64,000 nucleotides of DNA from Kitasatospora paranensis (GTDB lineage: Bacteria; Actinomycetota; Actinomycetes; Streptomycetales; Streptomycetaceae): NCBI RefSeq assembly GCF_039544005.1, contig NZ_BAABKV010000001.1, positions 8,060,001-8,124,000 on the forward strand, written 5' to 3'. The position numbers were made by a program, and so were the translations under genes. The notes beneath the pieces are model-generated. The model had not been told where the DNA came from and did not search any database. It worked only from the letters and a program-made list of their open reading frames with translations. Below are positions 49,816-58,662 of the stretch, in pieces; within the stretch, counting starts at the first letter, position 1; the number at the start of each line of letters is the position of its first letter.

Positions 49816-52299
49816 ATGAACTCCCAAGAAAGCCCGCTGAGCCGTCGTTCCGCCCTGGGCCTCATAGGCGCCGGAGCCGCAGCGGCCGTGTGGGGCGGTG
49901 AGACCACCGCCGCTGCCGAGAGCGCCCCCGGCGCGGAACGGGCGGCGGGAGGCCACGCCGCACCCGGCCACCCCGGGGTGCGGTTGCTGCTGAACGGCAG
50001 CCCCGCGGCGGTCGGCACCTACGCCTTCCCCACCGAGGTGGACGAAGTGGTGCTGGACAACGGCCTGGCGCGTTTCACCTTCGGCCGTGACGACGCCGCC
50101 GGAGGCGTCGTCACCGGCTGGGCCGACGTGTCCATCACCGCGACCTCGGTGGTCGTGGACGGCACCGAGCTGGCGCACAACCTCAACGGCGTCGACCCGC
50201 GCGACCCCGACCGGCACCACTCCTTCTACGTGGACGCGGCCGGCGGCAAGTCCCGGCTCGTCTGCGGTGAGATCAGGGTGCTGAGGGTCACGCCGGACCT
50301 GGTCGAGGTGGCGTTCGCCGACGTCACCAGCGAGCCGCTGCGGCACGAGCACCACCTGATCATGCGGTCGGGCAAGCGCGGCCTGTACGGCTACAACATC
50401 CTCAGCGCCACCGCGGCCACCACCATCAACGAAGTCCGGATGAACACCCGCTGGGACCGCGGCATCCTCGACCACTGCTACAACTGGGAGCGCGGCAAGG
50501 GCCAGCAGCCCACCTACGCCTACCTCGCCACCCAGCAGAGCGTCGGGGACGAGACCTGGAAGGTGGACGGTCTCAACAACCCGAACCTGCCGTCGCCGGA
50601 GAGCAACGCGGGCGGCACCGGCCCCGGCGATGTCTACACCAAGTACGACTGGAGCCTCTACCACTACGAGAACCCGATGTTCGGGCACTACGGCAACGGC
50701 TTCGGCGTGTGGTTCACACCGCTGGAGGGCGTCTCGGACCAGACCCTGGCCGGCTTCTACGGTGTGGGCCCGCAGCGTCAGGACCTGGCCATCCACCAGG
50801 ACGCCCTGATCCTCAACTACTTCTCGCCCAACCACTACGGGCTGCCGGCCTACCCGCTGCCCGCGGGCTACCGCCGCCTGTACGGGCCCTGGTTCAACCA
50901 CATCACGGCCGGCGACCCGCAGGACCCGGACGCGATGATCGCGGACGCGGCCCGGACGGCCCGTCAGGAGATCGAGGAGAACCGCGCGGGGGCCGGCTGG
51001 GTCAGCGACCCGCTGTACCCGACGCGCGCCGAGCGCACCACCGTCACCGGCCGCGTCCGCATCACCGACGGGCGCCCTGCCGGCGGCCTCTGGGTCCTGC
51101 TCAGCACCCAGGACGTCGACGACGTCTACACCATCCACGAGCCGACCTACTTCGTGCGGACCGGCGAGGACGGGTCCTTCTCGATCCCGGGGATCCCGCC
51201 GGCGCGGGTGCCCGGCACCACCGACCCGGGCACCTACACGCTGTACGTCTTCGCCGCGGACGGCTCGGTCACCGACCAGTACAAGAAGACGGGCATCACC
51301 GTCGAGGGCCGCGGGCACCACCTCGGCACCCTCACCTGGACGCCCGTCCAGCGCTCCACGTTCCTGTGGCAGATCGGCCGGGCCGACCGCACCGGCGGGG
51401 AGTTCGCGCTGGCCACCCGGTCGCCCGCCCGGCCCAGCCCCCGCGACTACTTCAAGCCCACCCTGGTGCCCGCCGACCTGTCCTTCACCGTCGGCCAGGA
51501 CTGGGAGCCCGAGGCCTGGTACTACGCGCAGGTCAACCCCGGTACCTGGACGGTCCACTTCCCGCTCGACCGGCCGCTGGACGGCACCGCGTACCTGACG
51601 GTGTCCTCGTCCATGCAGGCGGGCAGCCGGCCCACCGTGACGGTCAACGGCACGTCGGCCGGGATCGTCGGCTCGCTCCCCAACAACAACGACTCCACCA
51701 TCGGGCGCCAGGCGGACCGCAGCGGATACCCGCGGCTGGGTCTGCTGACCTTCCCGGCCTCGCTGCTCGTCCCGGGGGACAACACCATCGCCTTCACCCG
51801 CGGCGGTACGCCGCCGGCCGCCGGTGTGCCGTCCTCCGGCGGATTCGGCTGGGACACGATCGTCCTGGAGGTGGACGGCGCGGTGGCGGCCCGGCCCGCC
51901 GGCCTCAGCGGGCGGGTGACCCACCTCGGTACGTCCCGAGGCACGAGCACCTGGCAGGTCGAGATCCGCAACGACGGCTCGGGCCCCGCCAACGACGTGC
52001 GGCTGGATGCCGTCCGCTGGTCGGACGGCAGTGACGGCAGTGACGGCAGGGACGGCAGGGACGGCAGGGACGGCAGGGACGGCAGGGACGGCAGGGACGA
52101 CCTCCCGACCGTGGTCGGTGCCGACCCCAACGCCTTCCCCGTCCCCGTCGCCGCCTCGATCCCGCCGGGCGGCACCGCGACGGCGACGGTCCGGATCGGC
52201 GGAGGCCGGTCGCACGGTCGCTCCGACCAGGTCGAGCTGGGCTTCCACGCCAACGGCGGCCGGGTCCGCGGGACGGCGGTGGGCCGGCCCGGGCGGTAG
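49816..52299 (+). CDS. Secreted rhamnogalacturonan lyase, polysaccharide lyase family 4
   Basis: The 827-residue product has a twin-arginine-type signal (LSRRSALGLIGAGAAAAVWG). The N-terminal beta-sandwich catalytic domain (about 55-390) has VDEVVLDNGLARFTFGRDDA, TTINEVRMNTRWDRGILDHC and YHYENPMFGHYGNGFGVWFT. It is followed by an FnIII-like domain (TVTGRVRITDGRPAGGLWVL) and a galactose-binding-like domain (PADLSFTVGQDWEPEAWYYA). This is the three-domain layout of PL4 lyases that cut the rhamnogalacturonan I backbone by beta-elimination. A DGS/DGR repeat lies near residues 737-761. GAGGAG precedes the ATG. Confidence 0.93.
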   Translation: MNSQESPLSRRSALGLIGAGAAAAVWGGETTAAAESAPGAERAAGGHAAPGHPGVRLLLNGSPAAVGTYAFPTEVDEVVLDNGLARFTFGRDDAAGGVVTGWADVSITATSVVVDGTELAHNLNGVDPRDPDRHHSFYVDAAGGKSRLVCGEIRVLRVTPDLVEVAFADVTSEPLRHEHHLIMRSGKRGLYGYNILSATAATTINEVRMNTRWDRGILDHCYNWERGKGQQPTYAYLATQQSVGDETWKVDGLNNPNLPSPESNAGGTGPGDVYTKYDWSLYHYENPMFGHYGNGFGVWFTPLEGVSDQTLAGFYGVGPQRQDLAIHQDALILNYFSPNHYGLPAYPLPAGYRRLYGPWFNHITAGDPQDPDAMIADAARTARQEIEENRAGAGWVSDPLYPTRAERTTVTGRVRITDGRPAGGLWVLLSTQDVDDVYTIHEPTYFVRTGEDGSFSIPGIPPARVPGTTDPGTYTLYVFAADGSVTDQYKKTGITVEGRGHHLGTLTWTPVQRSTFLWQIGRADRTGGEFALATRSPARPSPRDYFKPTLVPADLSFTVGQDWEPEAWYYAQVNPGTWTVHFPLDRPLDGTAYLTVSSSMQAGSRPTVTVNGTSAGIVGSLPNNNDSTIGRQADRSGYPRLGLLTFPASLLVPGDNTIAFTRGGTPPAAGVPSSGGFGWDTIVLEVDGAVAARPAGLSGRVTHLGTSRGTSTWQVEIRNDGSGPANDVRLDAVRWSDGSDGSDGRDGRDGRDGRDGRDGRDDLPTVVGADPNAFPVPVAASIPPGGTATATVRIGGGRSHGRSDQVELGFHANGGRVRGTAVGRPGR
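52024..52097 (+). repeat. Nonanucleotide tandem repeat inside the lyase gene
   Basis: About eight copies of GACGGCAG(T/G) encode DGS twice then DGR about six times. It is probably a flexible linker prone to length variation. Confidence 0.8.
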
Positions 52300-52357
52300 T
52301 GCGGAACCTGCGGGCGGTTGCCGGGCACGCCCGTCGGGAGCCGCCGTCGGTGCCGAC

Positions 52358-52388
52358 GGCCGGGCACGGATGCGGTCCGTGCCCGGCC
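52358..52388. terminator. Bidirectional terminator between lyase and methyltransferase genes
   Basis: GGCCGGGCACGGA (52358-52370) pairs perfectly with 52376-52388 over a 5-nt loop, between convergent genes. Confidence 0.8.
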
Positions 52389-52393
52389 GGGGT

Positions 52394-53275
52394 TCAGACG
52401 CGGTCGGCCGCGATCAGCAGGTACTGGAACGAGCCGTCCTTGTAGGAGTTGATGAACGCCTCCTCGATACCGGTGACCAGCGAGGACGTGGCCCGCAGCT
52501 CCCAGTACGGCAGGGTCGCCGGGGTCAGGTCGATGACGGCCTGCGGCACGAGCCGGTTGTCGGCCATGGCCCGCATGTACTCCCGGCGGGAGTGGATGTT
52601 GCACTCGAAGTGCGCGTTGATCTGGGAGACCCACTTCGAGGGCTGGCCGTAACGGGGGTTCCAGCAGCCGGTGATGGTCACGTAGCGACCGCCGACGCCG
52701 AGGACCCGCGAGTGTTCGGCGAAGAGGTCGTCCAGGTCGACGTACATGCTCGACTCGTTGTTCCACGAAGCCGCGGCCTGCCCGGTCTCGAAGGGCATGG
52801 CGAGCATGTTGCAGACCCGGGCGCGAACGGAGTCGTCGATGCCCAGTTCGTGGGCGCGCCGGTTGGCGAAGTCGGCCTGCTTGGCCGACAGGGTGACACC
52901 CTCGACCTTGCAGCCGAAACGCTGGTGGGCCATCACCATCGATCCGCCGCGGCCGCAGCCGGCGTCCACGAGCGTGCTGTCGCGCCCGATGGACCCGAGG
53001 TGGTCGAGAAGGACCTCGGCCTGCGCCGACTCCAGGCGGTGCAGCTCGGCGATCAGCTTCTTCTCGTATGTGCTGTCCTCGGTGTCGCCGAGGGCGGCGT
53101 GGTCGATGTCACCGATGCCGTAGTGGTGGTGGTAGAGGCCGTCGACGTCGCCCAGGCGCAGGTTCACGGGCCGGGCCTCGTGGTCCCAGTAGCGGGCGAT
53201 GTCGCCCTGGTAGGGCGTCGCCGGGGAAGGGATGAACGCCGGGGCGACGGTGGCGGTGAGGTCGGTGTTGGTCAC
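52394..53275 (-). CDS. Geranyl diphosphate 2-C-methyltransferase
   Basis: The 293-residue SAM-dependent enzyme has IARYWDHEARPVNLRLGDVD, GLYHHHYGIGDIDHAALGD, the SAM-binding motif TLVDAGCGRGGSMVMAHQRF and VEGVTLSAKQADFANRRAHE. This matches GPP methyltransferase, which methylates C2 of geranyl diphosphate to supply the C11 substrate for 2-methylisoborneol. The start is GTG 53275, 14 bp after the cyclase stop. It is the third gene of the shell-cyclase-methyltransferase cluster. Confidence 0.93.
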   Translation of the reverse strand: MTNTDLTATVAPAFIPSPATPYQGDIARYWDHEARPVNLRLGDVDGLYHHHYGIGDIDHAALGDTEDSTYEKKLIAELHRLESAQAEVLLDHLGSIGRDSTLVDAGCGRGGSMVMAHQRFGCKVEGVTLSAKQADFANRRAHELGIDDSVRARVCNMLAMPFETGQAAASWNNESSMYVDLDDLFAEHSRVLGVGGRYVTITGCWNPRYGQPSKWVSQINAHFECNIHSRREYMRAMADNRLVPQAVIDLTPATLPYWELRATSSLVTGIEEAFINSYKDGSFQYLLIAADRV

Positions 53276-53289
53276 AGGTGAATCCGTTC

Positions 53290-54602
53290 TTACCAGAAAT
53301 CGGGCAGGGTGTAGCGATAGGTGTTGGTCCGGTGCCAGTAGTGGTTGCCGTCGACCCACACGGCCACGCCCCGCAGGAAGCGGAGCACGTCGGGGGCCGG
53401 GCAGCCGGCGGCAAGCTCGGCGGCTTCGGCCTCGAAGGCGCGCATCAGGTCGTTGTGGACCTCGACGGCCTTCAGGTAGGCGTCGCGGACGGAGCAGCCC
53501 TCGCGTTCGGCGATCACCACCGGCAGGTTCAGGTGCCGGCCGGGACTGGCGAGTTCCTTGGTGTACGAGTACAGGTCGTTGACGATGGTGGTGGCGTTCC
53601 CGGCGAGCGCGATGACCCGCTGCATGGCGGGCTGCGCGTGGATGTCCGCCGGGAGTTCGTAGCCGCCGACGGTGTCGGTGATGGTGGGGCAGGGGCGGAA
53701 GTTGTTGAACTGACGCATCGACAGGTACTCCCACACCTCCGGGACGTGGTCCGTCTCGGCCCAGGCCGCCTCCGCGAGGTACCCCAGGTGCAGCCGGGCC
53801 ATGTCGTGCCGGTACCGGTCGGCCTGCGACGGGCTGGCCTCCTGGACGAAGTACTGCATGGCCGAGCGGTAGGCCCGCCGTGGCGCGTCGGCCTGGAGCG
53901 ATGCCGCCCAGTCCGGCTGGTACTCGGTCGTCGTGTGGAGCGGGTCGAGAGCGGTGTGCGCCAGCAGCAGGCGGCCGCCGAGCCCGACGGGCGAGCCGCC
54001 GTGGTCCTCGCAGTAGACGTCGTCGAGGGCGTTCTCCGCCGCCATCAGCCGCGTGGCGATCATCAGATGGTCGACCGTGGGGGCATCGGGATGGCAGGCG
54101 ACCATGTAACGCCCCAGGGAGAACCCGTCGAACTGGTCCTCCCAGTCCGGGGGAACAGCTCGACCTCGTCCACCGCCCAGGCCTTGATCCGCCGGCCGAC
54201 CTCCTCCACCCGCACGGGGTCGGGCTCGGGAACCGGGTGGTGGTAGAGCCCCGGGACGGGACGGCCCGCCGCCGGTTCGGCGGGTGCTGACGGTTCCTCC
54301 TGACGGGCGAAGTACAGCCCCGCCGTGCCCAGGCCGCTGGGACCGCGCAGGATCCGCTTCAGGATCTCCGGGCTGTGCGGAATCTCCGGCCGGTGCGGCA
54401 TCTCCGGTACCTGCGGCGCGACTTCCGCGGCCGGAGTGCTGCCCGGGGCCTGCAGGGCGGTCGGAGCGGGAGGGAGGAGGGACGGCGGTCCGGGCAGGCG
54501 GCCGCCCCCGGTGCCGGTGCCGCGCCCGTGAGCGGGGGCCCCCGGGTGGGCGGCGGCGGCCGGCAGGCTCGGCTGCACGGGGGGAGGCGCAGGAACGGGC
54601 AT
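53290..54602 (-). CDS. 2-Methylisoborneol synthase (class I terpene cyclase), frameshifted as sequenced
   Basis: Residues 1 to about 85 are Pro/Ala-rich and disordered. GPSGLGTAGLYFARQ (about 87-101) and AWAVDEVELFP (141-151) follow. One extra base in the G5 run at 54149-54153 continues PDWEDQFDGFSLGRYMVACH, then the metal-binding motif DDVYCED (194-200) and the NSE motif NDLYSYTKE (342-350). The C-terminus is NHYWHRTNTYRYTLPDFW. The repaired length of 437 residues fits the family. It cyclises 2-methyl-GPP to 2-MIB. Its disordered N-terminus is the known type of loading region for family 2B encapsulin shells. AGGAG precedes the ATG. Confidence 0.92.
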
Positions 54603-54969
54603 CCGTGGCTCCTAGCTGAAAGTGTCGGGACGTCCCGGATCCGGGCATGCCGGGTCGGGCCGGGGGAGTGTTCTGCGGTGGTTGCCGTCAGGTCGGCCCG
54701 ATGGACGTACCGCGGGCGGCATGGCGGCAGGCCGGGGGCGTCGGGCGCCATACGGTTGCGTCCGGCGCGCCCGGCCGGTCCGGGGCAGCGCACGCCGTGG
54801 GCCCGGCCGGCAGGGACCGGGTGAGGGTGCCGACCGCGCCGGGGTCCGCCGGGCCGTTCGGGTCGCGCCGACCTGCGGCGCCGGGCGCCCGGCACGTGGC
54901 CGGGCGTCGCGCGGGGTGGCGGGACCTGTACGACAGGCCCTGGCTGCGCCGGTGCTGGCTGTTCCGCTG
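54603..54969. other. Spacer between shell and cyclase genes
   Basis: These 367 bases in the 2-MIB cluster show no open frame with a ribosome site and no clear operator. GC-rich inverted segments occur but no perfect long stem. The spacing allows a separate promoter for the cyclase. Confidence 0.4.
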
Positions 54970-56382
54970 CTAGCTGTGCCGGTGGCCGATCTGGACGTTC
55001 TCCAGGACGCCGAGCGCGTCGGGGACCAGGATCGCCGCGGAGTAGTACGTGCTGACGAGGTAGGAGATGATCGAGCGTTCGTCGATGCCCATGAACCGCA
55101 CCGACAGGCCCGGCTCGTACTCCTCCGCCAGGCCGGTCTGGCGGAGACCGATGACGCCCTGCTTGTCCTCGCCCGTGCGCATGGCGAGGATCGAGGTGGT
55201 GTTCTCCTTGGTGATGGGGATCTTGCTGCAGGGCAGGATCGGGACTCCGCGCCAGGCCGGGACCTGCTGTCCGCCGAGGTCGACGTGGTCCGGGTAGAGC
55301 CCGTAGGCGTTGAACTCGCGGCCGATGGCTGCGATCGCCCGGGGATGGGCGAGGAAGAACCGGGTGCCGCGCCGGCGGCAGAGCAGGTCGTCGAGGTCGT
55401 CCGGGGTCGGCGCACCGGAGTGGGTCTGGATCCGCTGCTTGAAGGAGGCGTTGTGGAGCAGGCCGAACTCGCGGTTGTTGATGAGCTCGTACTCCTGGCG
55501 TTCGCGCAGCGCCTCGATGGTGAGCCGGAGTTGCTCCTCGGTCTGGTTCATCGGCTCGTTGTAGAGGTCGGCGACCCTCGTGTGGACCCGCAGGACGGTC
55601 TGGGCGATCGACAGCTCGTACTCGCGCGGGTTGAGTTCGTAGTCGACGAACGCGCCGGGCAGCCGGGCTTCGCCGGTGTGGCCGGCCGACATCGCGATCT
55701 CGGCCTCGCCGTGCTTGTTCTGCCGCTGGAGCGGAATCGCGGTGAACCGCTCGACGTGGGAGCGGAGTTGCGGCGCCGAGGACAGCACGGCATCGAAGTC
55801 GGCGCGGGCGAGGGTGAGCAGGGTGCCGGCGGTCTCGGCCGTGGTGGTGCAGTCCCACGTCGCATCGGCGTCCAGCAGAGCGCTCTCGCCGAAGTGGTCG
55901 CCGTCGGCCAGCACCGCGACGGCGACGGCTTCGCCGTAGCGGCCCACCGAGGACTGGCTGACCCGGCCGTGGGCGATCAGGTGGATCCGCTCGGCGGGAG
56001 CGCCGCGCTCGGCCAGCACCTCGCCCGCCCGGAAGTCGCGCTGGACGCAGCGGCCGGCGAGCGCGGTCAGCACGGCCTCGTCCTCGAAGCCGCGCAGGAC
56101 GGCGAGTTCACCGAGTTCGCGGGGGATCACCCGGACGTGTGGGCCGTCCTGGACGAACTCGACGCGCCCGTCCCCGACGGTGTAGGTCAGCCGCCGGTTC
56201 ACCCGGTAGGTGCCGCCCTTGGTCTCCACCCAGGGGAGCATCCGCAGCAGCCAGCGGGAGGTGATCTCCTGCATCTGCGGTACGGACTTGGTGGTGGTGG
56301 CAAGGTTGCGCGCAGCCGCCGTGCCCAGGCTGCTCTGCCCGGTCGGCTCCGACTGCATGTGCTGACTGGTGTCCACCGTCAT
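54970..56382 (-). CDS. eshA: Family 2B encapsulin shell protein with cNMP-binding-like domain (EshA type)
   Basis: The 470-residue product has an N-terminal arm and HK97-like part (QMQEITSRWLLRMLPWVETK GGTYRVNRR). A cyclic-nucleotide-binding-like insertion lies at about 93-212 (ERIHLIAHGRVSQ, LADGDHFGESALLDADATWD). The shell body has FVDYELNPREYELSIAQTVL, EEQLRLTIEALRERQEYELI NNREFG and GIDERSIISYLVSTYYSAAI. EshA-like proteins assemble into nanocompartments and are encoded beside 2-MIB synthase. In the insertion the phosphate-binding cassette has GESALL but TWDCTT where cAMP binders have an R-A pair. AAGGAG precedes the ATG. Confidence 0.92.
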   Translation of the reverse strand: MTVDTSQHMQSEPTGQSSLGTAAARNLATTTKSVPQMQEITSRWLLRMLPWVETKGGTYRVNRRLTYTVGDGRVEFVQDGPHVRVIPRELGELAVLRGFEDEAVLTALAGRCVQRDFRAGEVLAERGAPAERIHLIAHGRVSQSSVGRYGEAVAVAVLADGDHFGESALLDADATWDCTTTAETAGTLLTLARADFDAVLSSAPQLRSHVERFTAIPLQRQNKHGEAEIAMSAGHTGEARLPGAFVDYELNPREYELSIAQTVLRVHTRVADLYNEPMNQTEEQLRLTIEALRERQEYELINNREFGLLHNASFKQRIQTHSGAPTPDDLDDLLCRRRGTRFFLAHPRAIAAIGREFNAYGLYPDHVDLGGQQVPAWRGVPILPCSKIPITKENTTSILAMRTGEDKQGVIGLRQTGLAEEYEPGLSVRFMGIDERSIISYLVSTYYSAAILVPDALGVLENVQIGHRHS

Positions 56383-56654
56383 CGGGCAGGCACTCCTTCA
56401 TAAGAGCGGTAACCGGTCCACGTCCACGTCCTGTGCGACCGGGAGCTGGGCAACGGGATGCCCGCGTCCTGCGCGACATCCGCTCTTCCCCGCAAGCAAG
56501 CTAGTCGTCGGTACCGCCGGATGGCCTGCTGAGCCGCTGGTTTTACCCCGATGCGGTGATCTTGCCCGATCGAGTGTTTGACGGCAGATTTCTCGGTGAT
56601 CGGCTGGTGGCGCGCCGAACCTGGCCGCTCGCCGGTGGGCCCGGTGGGCCCGGT
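56383..56654. other. Leader region of the shell gene
   Basis: This 272-bp region lies upstream of the eshA ATG and downstream of the ycnI terminator. A TAGCTT candidate -10 occurs on the minus strand near 56500. No gene is seen. Repeats of GGTGGGCCC lie at 56634-56660. Confidence 0.35.
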
Positions 56655-56687
56655 GGGGCCGGTGCGAAAGGTGTCCGCACCGGCCCC
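56655..56687 (-). terminator. Terminator of the ycnI-containing cluster
   Basis: A perfect 12-bp stem GGGGCCGGTGCG (56655-56666) / 56676-56687 with a 9-nt loop lies just after the ycnI stop. Confidence 0.75.
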
Positions 56688-56692
56688 GGACG

Positions 56693-57457
56693 TCAGGCCG
56701 CAGTGCCGGGCCCTCCGGTGTTCCGGCTGCGACGGCCGAGTGCGAAGGCCGCCGCTGCGCCGACCACGCCGACCACGATGCCCGCAACGCCGAGGCCCCG
56801 CGCGGTGGAGTCGCTGCTCGCGCTCCCGGCCGTCGTGCCGCCCGCTCCGGCCGGTGCGCTCGGCGCGGCGGGGGCCGGCTTGGCGCTCGCGGCGTCGTCG
56901 GAGGCGTTCGCGGCGGTCAGCCGGAGCACCGGGGCAGGGTGCTCGGGCTCGGGCTGGCCGTCCTTGGGCTCCTCGATCCAGCGGACGACGCTCCCGTCGT
57001 CGTAGGTCTGCAGAGCCTTGAAGACCACCTTGTCGGTGCCGTCCGGCAGTGCGCCGAAGTCGACGGTGAAGTCCTGGAAGTGACCAGGGGTGATCCGGCC
57101 GCCCGTCCACACGATCTGCGACACCACATCGGTGATGTCGCCGTCGTCGGTGTGGATCGGGGCGGCGAGCCTGGTGGTTCGGATCTGGTCCGTCCAGCCG
57201 GGAACCGGCGCGACCATGGCGGAGGCGATCGGGTGGTCGGTCGGGAAGTCGATCTCGACCTTCACCGTGCCGGCCTTCTCGTTCTCGTCGGGCACCCGGA
57301 AGGCGAAGGTCTGGTCGGTGGCGTCCTTGGCGACGCTGGACGGCTGGACGGTGACGTGCGCGGAGGCCGGCCCGGCGAGGGTCAGCAGGGCCGCGGCTGC
57401 GAGGGCGGTGGTCGCGGCGACGCGGCGCGCGCGGGTGGTCGGGCGGATGTTCGTCAA
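56693..57457 (-). CDS. ycnI: YcnI-family copper-binding membrane protein (DUF1775)
   Basis: The 254-residue product has a signal peptide ending GPASA followed directly by HVTVQPSSVAKDATDQTFAF, which leaves His as the mature N-terminus. YcnI proteins use this His for copper. The YcnI domain spans about 35-180 (FRVPDENEKAGTVKVEIDFP, VSQIVWTGGRITPGHFQDFT, ALPDGTDKVVFKALQTYDDG). A C-terminal membrane anchor (VAGIVVGVVGAAAAFALG) and basic tail end the protein. TTG 57457 is taken as start because GGAG lies 9 nt upstream. It is the last gene of the Met-rich cluster. Confidence 0.9.
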   Translation of the reverse strand: MTNIRPTTRARRVAATTALAAAALLTLAGPASAHVTVQPSSVAKDATDQTFAFRVPDENEKAGTVKVEIDFPTDHPIASAMVAPVPGWTDQIRTTRLAAPIHTDDGDITDVVSQIVWTGGRITPGHFQDFTVDFGALPDGTDKVVFKALQTYDDGSVVRWIEEPKDGQPEPEHPAPVLRLTAANASDDAASAKPAPAAPSAPAGAGGTTAGSASSDSTARGLGVAGIVVGVVGAAAAFALGRRSRNTGGPGTAA

Positions 57458-57656
57458 GGGTGTGGTCTCCGTACGGGAGCGGGCACGCTCGCGCGGGCAC
57501 CGGAGCACGCCGCCGCCTCCCCGGCGCGGACGGCGGGGACGGGTCGGCACGGGCGCCGGTGCACGGCGGGTGGCCGAAAGGTGATCAGGACCGTCGTACG
57601 GCCGCCACCGACCGGAACAGGGCGCACCGCGGTCGCGGGTGCGCACCGCCGTCCGG

Positions 57657-58526
57657 TCAGGCAGCGGCCACGGCCGGCGGGCCGCGCCTGATCACGCAGT
57701 GCCGGAGCAGCGCCGACGAGGGACCGCACCGCGGTCGGATGCTTGGCGCACCGCGCCCCGTGGAGGCCGCTCCCGCGGTCGGGAGGCCGTCCATGAGGGC
57801 GGCGAACAGGGCGAGAAAGGTCCGCAGCGGTGCTGCCCAGGCCCGCGCGGTGTCCGAGGCGGCCTCGGCGGTGCCACGGACCAGCCGCCACACGGCGGCC
57901 TCGCCCCGGCGCAGCCACCAGCCCGCCGCGACGGTGGCGACCAGGTGGCCGGTGAGCATGGCGGGACTCAGGCCCAGGAAGGCCGCGTGACACCAGAACG
58001 CCGCGTGGCACCAGAACGCCGCGTGCGCGGCGGCTGCCGTGGCGGAGTGCGGGTCGAGCGCGGCGCGGGCGGTGAGGTGAGTAGCGCCCGACCCCGGCCG
58101 GCCGCTGCCGACCCCGGCCATGCCGGGCATGTCGGCCATGCCGGGCATGTCGACCATGCCGGGCATTCCCGTCATATCGGCCGTTCCGCCCAGGGTGGGC
58201 CGGTCGGCCGTGCCCGCCCTGGGCGGCAGGTTCAGGGACTGTGCGGCGTGGAAGAGCGAGTGCAGACCCAGTTGGGCGGCTGCGAGACCGCCGGCGATCG
58301 TCGTCAGCGAGCGCTCGCGCCCGGCCCCCACGGTGGCAGCGGCGCCGGTGAGCAGCCAGCCGACCGCGATCGCGCCCAGCGGCACCCGGCTGCCCGAGGT
58401 CAGGACGTGGCCCGCCGTGGCCAGCAGGACGCAGACCGTCGCGAACGGCAGAGCCCGGAGCACGCGAAGGTCGAGCGCGGCGGCGCGGGCCGGCACGGGC
58501 GCGGACTCGGATCCAGGGGTGGACAT
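57657..58526 (-). CDS. Met/His-rich membrane protein, probable copper-related
   Basis: The 289-residue product has several membrane helices (LRALPFATVCVLLATAGHVL, AIAVGWLLTGAAATVGA, TIAGGLAAAQLGLHSLFHAA). A loop is rich in Met (GMPGMVDMPGMADMPGMAG). The near-repeat HAAFWCHAAFWCHAAF comes from an 18-nt DNA repeat near 57985-58022. The closely spaced Met, His and Cys residues suggest Cu(I) binding or passage. It lies between the Met-rich lipoprotein and ycnI on the same strand. I do not recognise a named family. Confidence 0.7.
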   Translation of the reverse strand: MSTPGSESAPVPARAAALDLRVLRALPFATVCVLLATAGHVLTSGSRVPLGAIAVGWLLTGAAATVGAGRERSLTTIAGGLAAAQLGLHSLFHAAQSLNLPPRAGTADRPTLGGTADMTGMPGMVDMPGMADMPGMAGVGSGRPGSGATHLTARAALDPHSATAAAAHAAFWCHAAFWCHAAFLGLSPAMLTGHLVATVAAGWWLRRGEAAVWRLVRGTAEAASDTARAWAAPLRTFLALFAALMDGLPTAGAASTGRGAPSIRPRCGPSSALLRHCVIRRGPPAVAAA

Positions 58527-58662
58527 GGCGGGCCCATCATGGCATCCCCACCCCCGTGCTCCGCCAGAGCGCACGGCCGCAACGCAGGTCGAGGCGTCCG
58601 GTGTCCGGCCTGTCCCACCGCCGGCGCCGTGCTGCGCGGTGGGACGGGCCGCTGGCGGTCCG

